From Lactarius indigo (Eukaryota > Basidiomycota > Agaricomycetes > Russulales > Russulaceae): DNA of 64,000 nt. How positions within the stretch are numbered: the first letter of the stretch is position 1; every line of letters begins with the position of its first letter. Both the position numbers and the translations under genes were made by a program. This document shows, piece after piece, positions 47,550-59,592 of this stretch. The notes beneath the pieces are model-generated. The model was not told the origin of the DNA, ran no database searches, and was given only the letters and a program-made list of their open reading frames with translations. The DNA lies in NCBI GenBank assembly GCA_025766275.1, contig JAFKAC010000011.1:558001-622000 (forward strand). The letters are read 5' to 3'.

Positions 47550-49215
47550 TTATATTTGTAAATCCTTCTTCATCTGGAGTTCGGCGGTGTGTAACTCCAT
47601 ATCTGCTTGTGATCGTATGGTGGCTATTGATTTTCCGGCTTGCTCTTCGTCGCCGCGTCGAAGGTCAACGTCATATTCCACAGTCCTGTGCACAGCGACT
47701 TGCACATTTGGTTGGGGATAAACGTTTGGACGACGACGACCGAACGGGTCGTGGTCACTTAAATAGACAGTTGAGAGAACATAGCCCGAGTTGTCAGGCT
47801 GAGGACCGTACTTTGTGATGTACTGGAACAAGTCACGATAAAGCCGTGTTGACATGATGACCCTGTGGATACCAAAGTCAGGGAACCGCCATCTCAAAAA
47901 TCAAGTGGGGGGAAACAAACATGAGGACCACTATTCCGATAGCAAGTGTTGCGGATGTCAAGATAAAAGTCAAATGAACATAGAGGGGACACTAACTGTG
48001 CGGGACTTGGAACATCTACATATTTCAATGTTATCAGCGGATACGATCTAGACGTTTGAGCGCCACCCTACTCACCAGGTTCCATGCGTCTGAAACAGCA
48101 GAGAGGCCCGAGTAAGCAAGCACATAGGGATTAGGCTGTGCGCGATCACATACCGTTCATGTTCATGAATGGAAGGACCTTGGCGCAGCTCAGGTTACCC
48201 GCCGGATCATAAGAAGCATCGCAAAGACAATCACTTACCACGGCAGGCACCTCAGTAAATATGGCAGTCAGTATCCAAAAAATGCCTTGGAGGTACAGCA
48301 TGCGCCAGAGATACGTCGCATTCTTCTTCTGCAACACACCGAGGAACATTATGCACAACAGGGACAGGTCTACAAAGAGATTGGCGAGCACACTCCAGCG
48401 GAAACTGTCTGTTCCGCTGATAGCACATGTGTTCGCTAGAGGACTCCACACAGCCTGTGCCTAAACAAAGTAGGTGGTGGTATATCTCGAGTTCAGATGA
48501 CTGCCGCACTAGACACTTACCCTGGTAGTACCTACACGAGCACAGTTCGTGACTGTTCGCGAGATAGTGAAAAAAGAACGCACTGTAGGTCGCCATGGCC
48601 ATATTTACTAACCAGATTGCTACGGTAATTGTTGTGATTAATTTGTCCCGTCCCCAAATGGCGACACTAGTTAGTGGTCGGCGCAATCAGCAACGACGAA
48701 GAGATGACATTGCTAAGATCACGTACGCACGAAGCACGAGTAAGAACGAGGCGATGGCGACCGAAAACCACGAGGAAACGAGCACGCAACGGAACCACGC
48801 CTGTCCAAGATGAGCCGCGTGTCCGCCAAGGGGAAAAGGCGCTCGAATGGTCTACTGACATTGCAGTCGAAGCGACTCGTGAGGTTGAACCCAATGAAGT
48901 TGAGGATGACGGATGTGAGTGCCAATATCCGTGCCGTGAGATACACGGCGAATGACCACTTCCACGGTCGCTTGCCAGTGAAAACCTCCCACTCAAAGTC
49001 GAGGGTGGTGAAGAATTCCCATCTGCAACATGCGGCTGTCAGCGTCGCCGAGAGCGTCGGGAATAGTAAGATCGAAACGTACATGTAAATGCCGTTGAAT
49101 ATGTGGATAATCTTGACAAGATGGACTGAGGAAAAAGAATGGATGATCGCAAACGAGATCGGTAGGGTACTTGAGCAGTTTTTGACTCACTGTAGACCTC
49201 GATTTCGGAAGACAT
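47550..49215 (-). CDS. Multi-span membrane protein, paralogue C
   Basis: ATG at 49215 (MSSEIEVY), GTGAGT intron, then IHLVKIIHIFNGIYI joined to WEFFTTLDFEWEVFTGKRPW. It continues KWSFAVYLTARILALTSVIL with NFIGFNLTSRFDCN, AWFRCVLVSSWFSVAIASFL, then AIWGRDKLITTITVAIWLVN, MAMATYSAFFFHYLANSHEL, ANLFVDLSLLCIMFLGVLQK and LYLQGIFWILTAIFTEVPAV. Last exon (from about 47870): VIMSTRLYRDLFQYITKYGP, then VQVAVHRTVEYDVDLRRGDE and the C-terminus ELQMKKDLQI. B and C are adjacent, same-strand tandem copies. The tail shared with B suggests a retained cytosolic function. No catalytic motif is seen. Some internal exon edges are approximate. Confidence 0.7.
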
Positions 49216-50882
49216 TGCTCGCAGCAAGCGGACAGCGGGAGCAAAAAGGGAGGAACGAGAAAGTCCAGAGGAGTCGGAGACTAAGAGGAAAACTGGCTTC
49301 TCGGTTCTGATGGTCTTGTACGCTTCCCGTCCTGTACCCGCCACGCAAACGGCCGCACCGTCGCGATCGCCTGGAGTATTAAAGCGCGCGGTAAAATTTA
49401 ACCAAAGGTGAACGTTGACAAGGGCGCCAAGATTGGGGTTGGGATGACGTAGCGCCCAATGGTTCGCTCGCTTCTGTGCCCTACATCCCGCTAAGCCTTA
49501 AGCGGGTGACAGGTAACGATGCACCATTGCACCCTATCCCCTGGTGTAGTTCGGGTTCTAATTGAGTTTTGGACAGCCGTTCTCAAACCAAAGAGGCACA
49601 TAGAGTCAGGTCGCAGACCGTTAGGGCATCCACTGTTGCGGAAGCCCAAGGATCACAGTAGGTTGGTTGTGAAAATCGTTGATTGCTTACCGAATTACGC
49701 GATATGAGATGCCGTAAGAGCAGAAAGAAAATAATCTGCCCCAGATAGGTTGCTCCACCGGCATACCAAATAGAACGGGCGATACACCAAGTATGGCCAC
49801 CTTGACCGCAACGAAACGGAATAAGTCATCAGGATGCGGCAACGCACCATGAACCCCCTCGAAACCAGTGCCAAGCGAGAAAATGTGCAGTCTCTAATGG
49901 GGTAAACGGTGAACTCCGATATGAAAAGTGAAGGTATTTTTGGTGCCATGTGATCACTAATAACCGCCTTGATCTAGCCTAGGTTTGAGGTTCTCGGCGA
50001 CGGCGATCTCGACTTTGAATGCGAATCCAGGCCACAATCGCGAGTGTAAGCGCAGCCACAAGTGCCAGCGAAGCGACATGGCAAGCGGACCGTCTCTGAA
50101 CATTCTCCTCGCCGCCCCCAAGTCCCCGACCCCTCCGGCGCAATTGCCACCCTGTAACGTGATGGAGTGGCCGCCCTTTAGTCTTAGCGCTTTAGGTTGC
50201 GCCGACTAGTCGCCTAATTGATCGCTGTCCATCAAACCTCAATGAGGGCACCTCTGAAGCCGTAACCTGGGTAAAATCCACCTAGGTGCCGTACTGGCCA
50301 ATGAGCAGCACTCAATGTTGATCCCCGCAAATATAGTAAGTTGGCTTATCAACGCTATGCGTGCCCCGAAAGGACAACTCTTTCCACGTCCTTTGAACTT
50401 TGTGCGACAAGAACAAGTCAACATATCATGGTCATGATGTTACTGTACATACCAAAGACAGTGGTGCTGTACTGTCTCTATTGTTCCTCGCTCCTCGGAA
50501 TTCAATTCAGTAAGCCGGTTAGTCGCGGTTCGAACTCACAACCTGTAATGAGCTGCATAAGTTTTTTTTTTCTTCCTCGGAACTGGAGAAGGGCCATTCA
50601 TACGAGTCAACGTTTTATTGTCATCTCGCTCCTGGAGGGGGGAAATGCGGACGAGAAGGGGTGCCCATCGGTTATTTCGACTGAGAGCAGAATAGAACGG
50701 CTCCGCCTTTCTTCCCACCACGGGCACATTCTCCCAGAGGGTCTACCTTCTTCCTTTCACAGTCAGGAATAACGTAGGAGCTATTACCAATTGACACCGG
50801 AACCAATCTATCCGCTTCCGTCTCTCCTTTCAATTCGCAGCACGAGGCGAACAGAAGCGCGCACACCTTACAAGCGCTCCTC
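49216..50882. other. 1.7-kb intergenic region
   Basis: No recognised gene. A minus-strand hydrophobic stretch near 50000-50100 (ASLALVAALTLAIVAWI) has no start or partner exon. Near 50520-50550 a minus-strand GGTTGTGAGTTCGAACC resembles a tRNA T-arm but the stems do not pair. A TACTGTA is at 50441 and a T-run near 50560. Confidence 0.45.
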
Positions 50883-52760
50883 ATGACCAGTTGGACCTCG
50901 CCGCCGACGAGACGCGAGCTGACCCTCCTTCTCTTTTGTGTCACTGTCTTCATCGTTGCATACAATGCCAGCACATCCCTACGCCTCGTTGGCTTTGACT
51001 CCTCTTCCTTCATCCCTTTCTCATCACGTCCTTCTCCCATAGGCCCAGATGGCCGCAGACCAGAGGGCTACCGTGACAGTCTGGAAAATGAAATATTTGG
51101 CGAGTGGGACTGGGAGCCTGGACACATCGCAGCAGTCAAGGAGGCCGAATCCGCCCGTGTGATGCATGGGAAGACGTATGGTAACCCAGATACGTATCTA
51201 CGTGGGGAGGGACTGAGTGGAGAGGAGGCAATGTGGCTACAAGGCGTGGGGGAGGGCCGTTACGGACAGGGAGAGGGGCTGGGCTCAACGAGCGTGAACG
51301 ACGATTTGGTGCGCTGGGGTGAGGACGTGCCACATACACAACTGATTCGGCATGTCCCCGGTACGTCCTCATTTTTGCTCCGTCGCCAAGCGTTACGCCA
51401 CTCATTCTGATTATCCTAGGATTTACCATTCTCGACAATGTGATTCTATTCTCTGGCACATTTTTCGTCGTCACGAATGATACAGCATCCATGCCTCCTG
51501 TCGGCGCGATTGGGTCTTCGATGGTGAACCATAACGATGCACCGCGTGATATCGATTGGCAGGTTCTCCCCGCACAATCCGCACACGGTAAATTTGGTCC
51601 TTACGCCGGACGGTGCGCACTCATCGCGACTTCTGAAGATGATTCCGAACTGACGTCCGTCTTCCTTTGTCGGCATAATAGCATGCACGGTGTCACTTTC
51701 ATGTCATATGATGGTCCCTCCACAACAGACTCGCACACGCTCATTTCTCTCCAGCGTCTCTACAGCACCCTTAACACTTCCTCGGCTCAAACACTCTCCC
51801 CACCTCACCGCCTCTTCTTCCCCGCGGTCTCCACCTTTACAGACCACCCCCCAGAACCGATTGATGAGAACGTCCCACGACGCCGCTCGAATATTGGCGT
51901 GGCGCCAGAGACGCTCAAAGCAGCCTACCCGAGCCTCGCAGGGCCGCTCTACGCGGGCGAATTCAGCGACTTTGTTGGCATCGGCGCACCGCTCCTGCTA
52001 GACCGCCTCGTCGTCGCCGATCGCGGCGCAGCGCGTCGTACGGGGCTCGCTCGCGAGGTACCCGCGTGGGCACCGATGTTCTCAGCGTTAGAGGCCGCGG
52101 AGGACTGGTTCGACCCCGTGCGGCGCACGCTAGCCCAGTACTTTGGCGCACCCCAGGAAAACACGGCCACAGGGACACGCACGGTCACCTATCTCGCCCG
52201 GCAGGACGGCCTCGAGGGTGAGCGGCTACGCGCTGCGGACCACGCGGCGCTGTTGGATGCGCTAGCGAGTCTCGCTAGGTCTGGCGTCATGGTGCACGTG
52301 GTGGACGAGAAGGCGAGTTGGACGGAACGCATGCGTGCGGTGGCCCAGTCGACGGTGAGTCGTGGGCTCCCTGAGGGCAGATGACAGGCTGATAGACGCG
52401 CCTTTCCGTTTTTGTTTAGATTGTGTTGAGCGTGTTTGGCGAGCACGTCGCGGACGCGGTGTTCATGAAGCGGGGGCCGCAGAGCGCCCTGATGGAGTTC
52501 TTCCCGCCCAATGCGTTCAATCGGGACTGGGAAACCGTGGTGCAGTCGATGGGCATCCGCTACGTCGCATGGCAGGGTAACGAGTTGCGTTTCACTCGTT
52601 CCTCTCTCTCCCTCTTCGAGGACTCACGAGATTTTCACACAGAAAATACTCTGGCGAAAATCTACCAGCGATCACCCGCGCGCCAACATACGAGGACTTT
52701 GCATTAGACGCACAGGCTGTTGTGCGCGCCATCTCAGAGGAGCTCGATAGGGGAGCGTAG
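50883..52760 (+). CDS. Type II membrane glycosyltransferase, GT61/DUF563-like
   Basis: ATG at 50883. A short cytosolic N-terminus is followed by a signal anchor (ELTLLLFCVTVFIVAYNAS, about residues 13-31), as in Golgi glycosyltransferases. The lumenal part includes FTILDNVILFSGTFFVVTND after a GTACGT intron, a large middle exon (51440-52350) and then IVLSVFGEHVADAVFMKRGP, QSALMEFFPPNAFNRDWETV and VQSMGIRYVAWQ, matching the GT61 (DUF563) C-terminal signature, in which the usual VHGNGLTHMMWM-type motif reads FGEHVADAVFM. The last intron (GTAACG..CTACCAG) leads to ITRAPTYEDFALDAQAVVRA and TAG at 52758-52760. GT61 enzymes add xylose or related sugars. Donor and acceptor here are unknown. Confidence 0.78.
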
Positions 52761-53364
52761 ACAGCCCGCTCCTCTGTCACTGTCAGAATTCACATGCCGA
52801 TTTAGACTCTAGACGCCGCTAGTACAAAAATTGGGGTTGTGTCATACTCCTGTGGCTTGAGCGCAAGTGCGGAGGAGACATCACTGATAATCTACCCTAG
52901 TGGTCAAACACGTGTTACGCACATAAGTACTGTATCACTATAGCATACTTTGTTTAACCGGATTTTGCACGCACGGTCATAATACTGCATTCAAGAGAAG
53001 GTGGTGTAGTGCGTCGCGGAAGCAATGTCGCTCCACTTGACGTAATCACCCACTTTCCTTCACAATCACACCCCTCCTCCCTTCCTACCGGTAACACGCG
53101 GAGTTTTTATAAATGCGCGCCCATGTGGCCGCCGGGATGCATATCTGTGACATCGCTTAGGTCATTTGGGACCGTGTGCAGTACAATTACTGTATCGGCG
53201 ACCGCGGCACACACGCGTGCCAGTTTCATATCCGAGTGTCCGGGCATCACAACGTGTTTTGTTTAGTGACAGATTAATGCAGAATCGATTGTGAAGTTGG
53301 GTTGAAAGAAAATAGGACCACGGGGAGACGGTGTGTTGCGCGAACGAACGACGATTGTTCGTTC
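52761..53364. other. Convergent intergenic region
   Basis: Between the GT61-like gene and LSM8. Two TACTGTA motifs (52928, 53188). No gene recognised. Confidence 0.5.
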
Positions 53365-53829
53365 CTAGTAGCGGATGGGGGGGATCGGATCGGCGCGGAT
53401 GGTGGAGAGGTCGATCGAGCTGTCGCGTTCTTCGTCGATCTCGCCAATGAGGATGCTATATGCGTGTACAGTAAGCGGCGCGTGGAGGGACACGTGCGCG
53501 AGCGAATAACGCACATCATATCGCCCTTGACGAGGTAGAGACCAAGTGGGATCTCTTCGACGCCTTCGTCCATGCTGTAAACGCGCTCTTTCGAATCCGA
53601 CAGGACGACGTTGGATTTCTGGTCGTAACCGGAGAGCACGCCCTTGAAAGAATGAGGGCGAGAGTAAACAAGCAAGTATAGGGGGGATGAAAACAGAGGG
53701 CGCGTACGACTATGGAACGGCCATCTTGGAGGATGAGGAGTACGCGGCCTTTGAGTGGGGTATAGTTTAGATACGAAAAGAAGATGAGATAGAAGACTCA
53801 CGGTCGACGTAGCCTTGAAGGCTTGACAT
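53365..53829 (-). CDS. LSM8: U6 snRNA-associated Sm-like protein LSm8
   Basis: Four exons. MSSLQGYVD at 53829, GTGAGT intron, GRVLLILQDGRSIV, GTACGC intron, GVLSGYDQKSNVVLSDSKER with VYSMDEGVEEIPLGLYLVKG, then donor GTGCGT and ILIGEIDEERDSSIDLSTIR ending IPPIRY with TAG at 53365-53367. This is an Sm fold (Sm1 DGR..G and Sm2 LVKGD..ILIGE). LSm8 replaces LSm1 in the nuclear LSm2-8 ring that binds the U6 3' end. Length about 95-100 aa is normal. Head-to-head with the sugar-transporter gene, 233 bp between start codons. Confidence 0.92.
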
Positions 53830-54062
53830 ACTGAGGCCGGGACTGTGCACCACCTGCTGAGAGCGAAACCAGAGAGGAAAGGGGGAGCGGTGGTGTCAGG
53901 GGGCCATCGGGTGACGTGGCCGAGGTCCTGACCGAGGAGATCTATAGTTGCGAGTGTCGCCAAATTAACCTGACCTAACCAAGTCAAGCTTGACCTCACT
54001 CGCCAACTGATAGTCGCTCCCTCCTTTTCGTTACACTTTCCTTTCTTCTTCAACCACCAGCA

Positions 54063-55435
54063 ATGTCTGCCGAAAAGTTCTTTGAGAACGGTGGTCGTCC
54101 CATCGATGTCGAGCACGCTAATTTCCTCAATGACCACGCCAAGCCAGAGATCAACGAGCCCCCTACCCCACTGCCCACCCCTGCCGCTTGCCCTACCCCA
54201 AGGTCGAAACCTAGACTGTCCACCGCGTTCATCATTCCCATCTGGATAGTGCTCTCTTCCACCGTCATCATCTATAACAATTATCTGTACAACACCCTCA
54301 ACTTCAAGTTTCCGGTTTTCCTCGTAACGTTCCATCTCGGCTTCGCGGTACATTTTCTCTGTCGTGCCATTACGTTGTTTCTTACCTCACGTCTCTCACT
54401 CCACAGGCCATTGGCACGCGCGTTTTACAACGGACGACTCACCTCCTCGACGGCGCAAAGGATGTCCATCTCACGAAGGACATGTTTGTCCGATCTATCC
54501 TCCCCATCGGCCTCCTCTTCAGCGCAAGTCTCATCCTCAGCAATACCGCGTATCTCTATCTCAGTGTAGCTTACATCCAAATGCTCAAGGCATGTCGCGT
54601 CCCATCCCCTCTTCGCTTCTTTTTTTTTTTCTCTCTTAATTTAACATTTTTAATGTTCCCATAGGCATTTACGCCGGTTGCTATCCTCCTTATCTCCTGG
54701 ACGTTCCGCATCCAAGAGCCCAATCGGAAACTGGCCGTCATTGTGTTTATGATCTCCTCCGGTGTCGCACTAGCGTCGCACGGCGAGTTGCGCTTCAACC
54801 TCATTGGTTTCCTCACTCAGGCCGCGGCTGTTGGCGTACGTGGTTTATTTCCGTTTCATTCATACAGCGGGACGCGCTCTAAACTGACCGACCGCCACCA
54901 GTTCGAGGCTTCGCGCCTGGTAATGATCCAAATCTTACTCCACGGTCTCAAGATGGACCCGCTCGTCTCGTTGCATTACTACGCGCCCGTTTGCGCGCTC
55001 ATCAATCTCGCCATCCTCCCGTTCACGGAGGGCTTTGCACCGTTCTTTGAGCTCGCTCGCGTCGGTCCCCTCATCCTCTTGTCCAACGCTGGTGTTGCCT
55101 TTTGCCTCAACGTGGCCGCCGTGTTCCTCGTCGGAGCTGGCTCTGGCCTCGTTTTGACACTGGCTGGGGTGTTCAAGGTACGCGGCCGCCACACGCCGTC
55201 GTGCATATGATTTTCCGTATAGTTCGCTAACTTGTGACATTTAAAATCTTTCCAGGATATTTTACTCATCACTGGTTCCGTTTTGATCTTTGGTTCTCTA
55301 ATTACGCCGCTGCAGGTCTTCGGTATGTTGTCGATGACCAGCTCCTCATTCTTAATTTACTGATCGTCATCGATCTAAGGTTACTCGATCGCGTTGGGTG
55401 GGCTAATCCTCTTCAAGACATCAGGTGGGAAGTAA
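54063..55435 (+). CDS. Triose-phosphate/nucleotide-sugar transporter family protein
   Basis: Drug/metabolite-type transporter with the TPT fold. MSAEKFFENGGRPIDVEHAN opens a cytosolic N-terminus with a Pro-rich stretch. Helix 1 is STAFIIPIWIVLSSTVIIYN, followed by NYLYNTLNFKFPVFLVTFHL, the family signature. Then come SILPIGLLFSASLILSNTAY with LYLSVAYIQMLKAFTPVAIL, VFMISSGVALASHGELRFNL, IGFLTQAAAV, ASRLVMIQILLHGLKMDPLV, NAGVAFCLNVAAVFLVGAGS, and the last exon GYSIALGGLILFKTSGGK, TAA at 55433-55435. Six or more short introns. It likely sits in Golgi/ER membrane; the carried sugar nucleotide or phosphate cannot be told from sequence. Confidence 0.88.
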
Positions 55436-56136
55436 CTAAGAACACTCCTGTTGTGGACTCTTCTTGATCTGCCGACTTTTCGTGGACCTTGCTAGAACCT
55501 TTACCGTGCTGCAGTTCTTAGACTATTTTCATCGTGGCCATCTGTATATACTTAGGTTTGCAAGCGCATACATAGACACTGGCCCCCCTGTTTTCTTGCT
55601 CTTCGCACCCCCACCTTCGTTAGGTTTTCGACATGTGTTCAGTTGCACGTGCTCGATCATAGATTCCACCTTGCTCCTGTAGTACCAATGTCTAAAGCTT
55701 TTCTTGTTCTTTTACAGTAAAGCTTGATATGTACAACTTGATACCTGTATACGTGGATAACGTATGCTCTTGCAACGGTATAGATTGATGGCGTCGAACG
55801 AACTAGTGAAACTATCATGCCCGCAATAAGTAACGGCACGCCGCCCATTCAACGACTCAACACTCCCAATCAGCCCCGTGTTCGCGCTGTCACCTGATGA
55901 AACGTAGCAGTAAATTTCCACGTTTCTCGAGCCATCGATACTGACCGATATCCGCGGAGCCGCGGAGCGCAACCAAAGTCCCTCTCGAGCTGGGTCCACC
56001 AACCCTACCAATCCGCGTCACCACGCGACGCGATACGAACGCATCTGCACGTCTCTCTAGCCTAACGGTATTGTTATATATATAGGATATTGTCATATAG
56101 TTATAATATATATCACGTTGCTTCCTTCGTCTTTTT
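55436..56136. other. Convergent intergenic region
   Basis: Between the sugar transporter and the RMD1-like gene. An AT-rich TATATATA tract lies at about 56070-56115, close to the RMD1-like stop and probably in its 3' flank. No gene seen. Confidence 0.5.
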
Positions 56137-58111
56137 TCAAGCCGCGAGCGCCGACATCGCTCGTGTCGCCAGAGTAGACACGAACGTCGTCAGCCTGCGC
56201 CCACCACCGGCGCCGCTGCGGACCGTGGTGTGCACCGCAAGGCGTGCGATGATCTCTCCCTGAGAGGGCGGAATTCGATCAGATCTAGAGTACGTCACGA
56301 GGGCGATGTGGACTCACGAGTTCAACGAGGATGGCTACGACGATTAGGCTGAAGAACGCGCGATGTGAGGGAGTCCTGACCCAAAGAAAGAGAAACAAGA
56401 AGGGGAAGGGGGGTGCGAGGCGTACCCTATGATGATCCACGTGATGCGCTCCATTGCATTACTGTTCAGATGTTCATGTATCGCGTCCAGCTGCATGTAA
56501 TTAATAAGAGAAAGAGCAAACGAGGGGGGTATGCATAACGTACCAGATCGTTCGCACCGCTGATGCGCTCATTCAGCCCCTCGACGCGCTCTCCAATCTC
56601 AAAGTACGCCCTGCCCGCCTCGTACAGCGCGCGCAGGCTCACCTCTTCCCAGAATATGCCCGGCACGTCGAGCACATTGCGCCCGAGCACGACGTCCCGG
56701 CGCAGTGCGAAGAGCTTGCCCGTCAGCCGCATCGCGTCGCGCCGCGAGAGCGCCAGCTTGCCCGTGAGCGCGAGCGTGCGTGGCAGGGCCTGCGTGCGCG
56801 GGTGTTGGAGGATCGCGTGCGCCTGCGATTCATAGTGCGCCAAGAGCGTCGACTGTGCGAGTGCGTGCGACAGCGACAGCGTAAGTAAGGTGGGAGGGAG
56901 ACTTGAATGCTGGTAGAAACAACAGTGCATTGCCTATTATAGAGCAAGAAATCGCACTTACTGAAAAAGTCGTTGTAGATGCGCGGGTATGTGATCGTTG
57001 GGTCATACTGCAGCAAGCGACGGTCGACCTATGTGTGAAGTGCGAGTGAAGGGGCACGTACCGCGAAATGACATTCTTCAACCTCCCACTCGCCTTCTGC
57101 ACGCGCCCCTTTGAGCGCACCTGCACCATGCACGTCCTCGAGGATATAGCGCTCCTGCATCTCCTCAAACCCAAAGAATACAACGACGCCATACGCAAAG
57201 AACACGATCTCTGCCGCGTCGTCGCCTGGTACCGACACTGGCGTTCTCGGCTCGCTCGCGGGCAGCGCACCAGCAGACACAGGCGTAAACGTGAGGTCCT
57301 GCGCCGCGAGTGCCGGCGTCTCCGCAGACTCCACGGACCGCCCACGGTCGCGCGACTCGCCCTCGACCTCGCTGTCCTCTGGTTCACGGCGGGCGGTGGG
57401 TGGCGAGTGGCCTGCAATGTACCCGTCATCACGCCAGAACCCGTTCTCGGGCGAGCGGCCCGGGACGAAGTATGAGCCGGTGTAACCGTCCTCCTCCGCC
57501 TGCGACATACGCGAGAGGCGGCGCGTGTGCGACGGCGCGGGCACTGAGGAGCGCACTTTCGCCGCGGGGCCGTAGCCGGGGAGTAGCGGGAGGTGGTACA
57601 TCTGATAGTGCAGGTGGTTCCAGCAGCAGAAACAGAAGGAAGGGGGGGTTGTTGAGCTTACGACGTAGAGAACCTCGTCGAACGAGCGCGGCACAACGTT
57701 GTGCTCACGCTTGAGGAAATTCGCGAGCAGCTTCATTCGGAAGCCATCTGCGAGCCAGTAGGCGGTGATGCGGCGGCAGCCTGCACGGCGGCGCTCCGCC
57801 TTGGTCATGCGTTCTGCGGCGCTCTTGTTCTCGCGCACAACGCCAGCATCTGTCTCGTAGCCATGGATCGCGTCGTCCTCACCTCCTTCAGTGGGGAGAG
57901 GGCGGGTCTGTGGATCTGAAGGGAGTTCGACGAGTCTTTGGTGAGTCTTGGAGGTGCGCTGTGCGGCAGGGGGTTTTGTCGATCCGGTCTGGGACGACGC
58001 CGAGGGGGCCGTGATCGAAGTTGATCTCTGCAGCGTGAACGACGACTTGCGAGCCGGGGTAAGACGAGGTGGTGGCTTTGGGCGGGACTGCTGCTGTTGC
58101 TGTTGTTGCAT
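56137..58111 (-). CDS. RMD1/RMND1-type DUF155 protein
   Basis: DUF155 family (yeast Rmd1, S. pombe Sif2/Sif3, human RMND1). Starts MQQQQQQQSRPKPPP, a disordered basic N-terminus, then RRITAYWLADGFRMKLLANF with LKREHNVVPRSFDEVLYV. Later come GDDAAEIVFFAYGVVVFFGF with EEMQERYILEDV, YDPTITYPRIYNDFF, LSLSHALAQSTLLAHYE, RRDAMRLTGKLFALRRDVVL, NVLDVPGIFWEEVSLRALYE and NAMERITWIII, a C-terminal membrane anchor. The last exon is GEIIARLAVHTTVRSGAGGG to TGA at 56137-56139. About seven exons. A long Ser/Pro-rich insert sits between the YWLADGF block and the catalytic-looking core. An in-frame ATG at 58174 is the alternative start. Organelle-linked membrane role is inferred from the family. Confidence 0.85.
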
Positions 58112-58199
58112 GACGATGAAGCGAGCGAGAAAGGGGTCAAGATGACGTATTGGCAGCCACAGTGGCTCGCTCACTCACAACTTGAAGTCAAACCACCAA

Positions 58200-58680
58200 A
58201 TGTCACGAATCAATGTCAGACTCACGACCACAGGGGGCACTCAGTCGCCGCCCCTTGAGGACCACGAACCGATGGGAGCGTGCTCTATAAGGGGTGGGAA
58301 CGCTGGCGGTATTCCTGACCGCCTACAGCGCAGCCGTACCTCTTGCCACTTGAATCTACCGCAGTGAACCTTATCATTCTCATTCAGAATATTTTGATTC
58401 GCCCGAGTTGCAAGAGCAGGAACCAGCCAAAGCGCCCACGAAGGTGGAGCAGCCATGCAGGGACATGTCGACTACTACTACAGAGACTATCCCCGAACAG
58501 CAGAAGAATCTGGACGACCTTAGGCCTGCACACGATCCGCAACCTGGGGCTGTACTTGAAGTAAGTCTTGACTCTTCTACACTCATATTTTTATTTTCTC
58601 TCGGATAGACCGCCCCCATGGCATCTGGTCCATTCAAAAAAATGGGCAACGACGACATTCGCAGCGCTAGGCGTGCCTGA
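58200..58680 (+). CDS. Small unknown protein, three exons
   Basis: ATG at 58200 (MSRINVRLTTTGGTQSPPLE), donor GTATTC after RGGNAG, acceptor CATTCAG, then EYFDSPELQEQEPAKAPTKV and TETIPEQQKNLDDLRPAHDP, donor GTAAGT, acceptor GGATAG, then TAPMASGPFKKMGNDDIRSA and TGA at 58678-58680. Phases agree at both introns. About 110-120 aa, hydrophilic, Pro/Glu-rich, no domain recognised. ATG at 58182 is an in-frame alternative. The start is about 90 bp from that of the divergent RMD1-like gene. The product is hypothetical; the splice consistency is the main support. Confidence 0.5.
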
Positions 58681-59592
58681 GCCCTTGTAACTTAGCGAAA
58701 AGAAAAAAAGAAGTTTCACTGTGGAGCTTGTTGTAACATAGGCGTATCCGGTAAACTGTTGTCCTGGAATCTACCTTTCCTCCCCTGGATGGTTTTCCGT
58801 AAACCCAAATGCTACGTCTCTGAGACCCTTTTCAGAAACAGGATGAAACCAACCCCGATACCATTAACACCGTAGACCGGTTCCTGACGATCTGTTGCTA
58901 ACAATGCCCGGATACCGTACCACTCGCCAAAGACCACGGGTGGTTACCCACACGTGGGAATGGGGAAGTCGTTTCACAAGGAGTAGGTGGCCGAAGCGTG
59001 ATGTCGCAAGGTATCTGCAAAACACCTCCATTCAAACTAGTTCAGATCTGAATGATCCCGACCCCCGACATATGAGGATTCATCAAAAACAGATACATCC
59101 TTGTTGTCCTAGGACACGAAGACAAAAAAAATCAAATAACCTTGAACGCACTCAGCAGATTGACTGTACAGTAGGGTTCAGAATGAGGGGTCATGAGAAA
59201 TGAACTTAGTATCGGGCCTGGGTCTTACTGTAACGCGCAGTCAGACATATATGTGGGACAGTTGCGGCGGTACTGTATAGTACATACTGCATATAGGATA
59301 GTGCGTATGTACGACGAGACGCGCGCACCAAGGCGCGCACTCTAATGGAAAAAAAAAGGCCTGGGCGCTACTACTATACACCACGAGCCAAAGGTACAAT
59401 AAACCCCGCGGACATTACCCGAGGGGTGATGCGACCGCCTAGTAGTACGTTGCACTACAGTACGGTCGTCGGAGGCACGATGGAGGTGCTTCAACCGGAG
59501 GTCACCTGCTTATTAAATTCGATCGTGGGAGATACGATTGCAATCAATCGTGGGCTTAATCAACTTCAAGTTGTGCCAGTAACTCGAATGAA
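58681..59592. other. Intergenic with clustered TACTGTA/TACAGTA motifs
   Basis: No gene recognised. Four of the heptamers fall within 59167-59462 (59167, 59226, 59271, 59456), just upstream of the MAT2B-like gene. A near-palindrome gtactgtatagtac is at about 59270. Confidence 0.5.

Noticed and set aside
50505..50560. Possible tRNA 3' half on minus (GGTTGTGAGTTCGAACC)
   Set aside because: TTCGAA is self-complementary and the T stem has mismatches; no matching 5' half was found. At most a tRNA-derived remnant.
57290..57919. Plus-strand frames across the RMD1-like gene
   Set aside because: Antisense shadows in GC-rich coding sequence; the minus strand carries the conserved DUF155 blocks.
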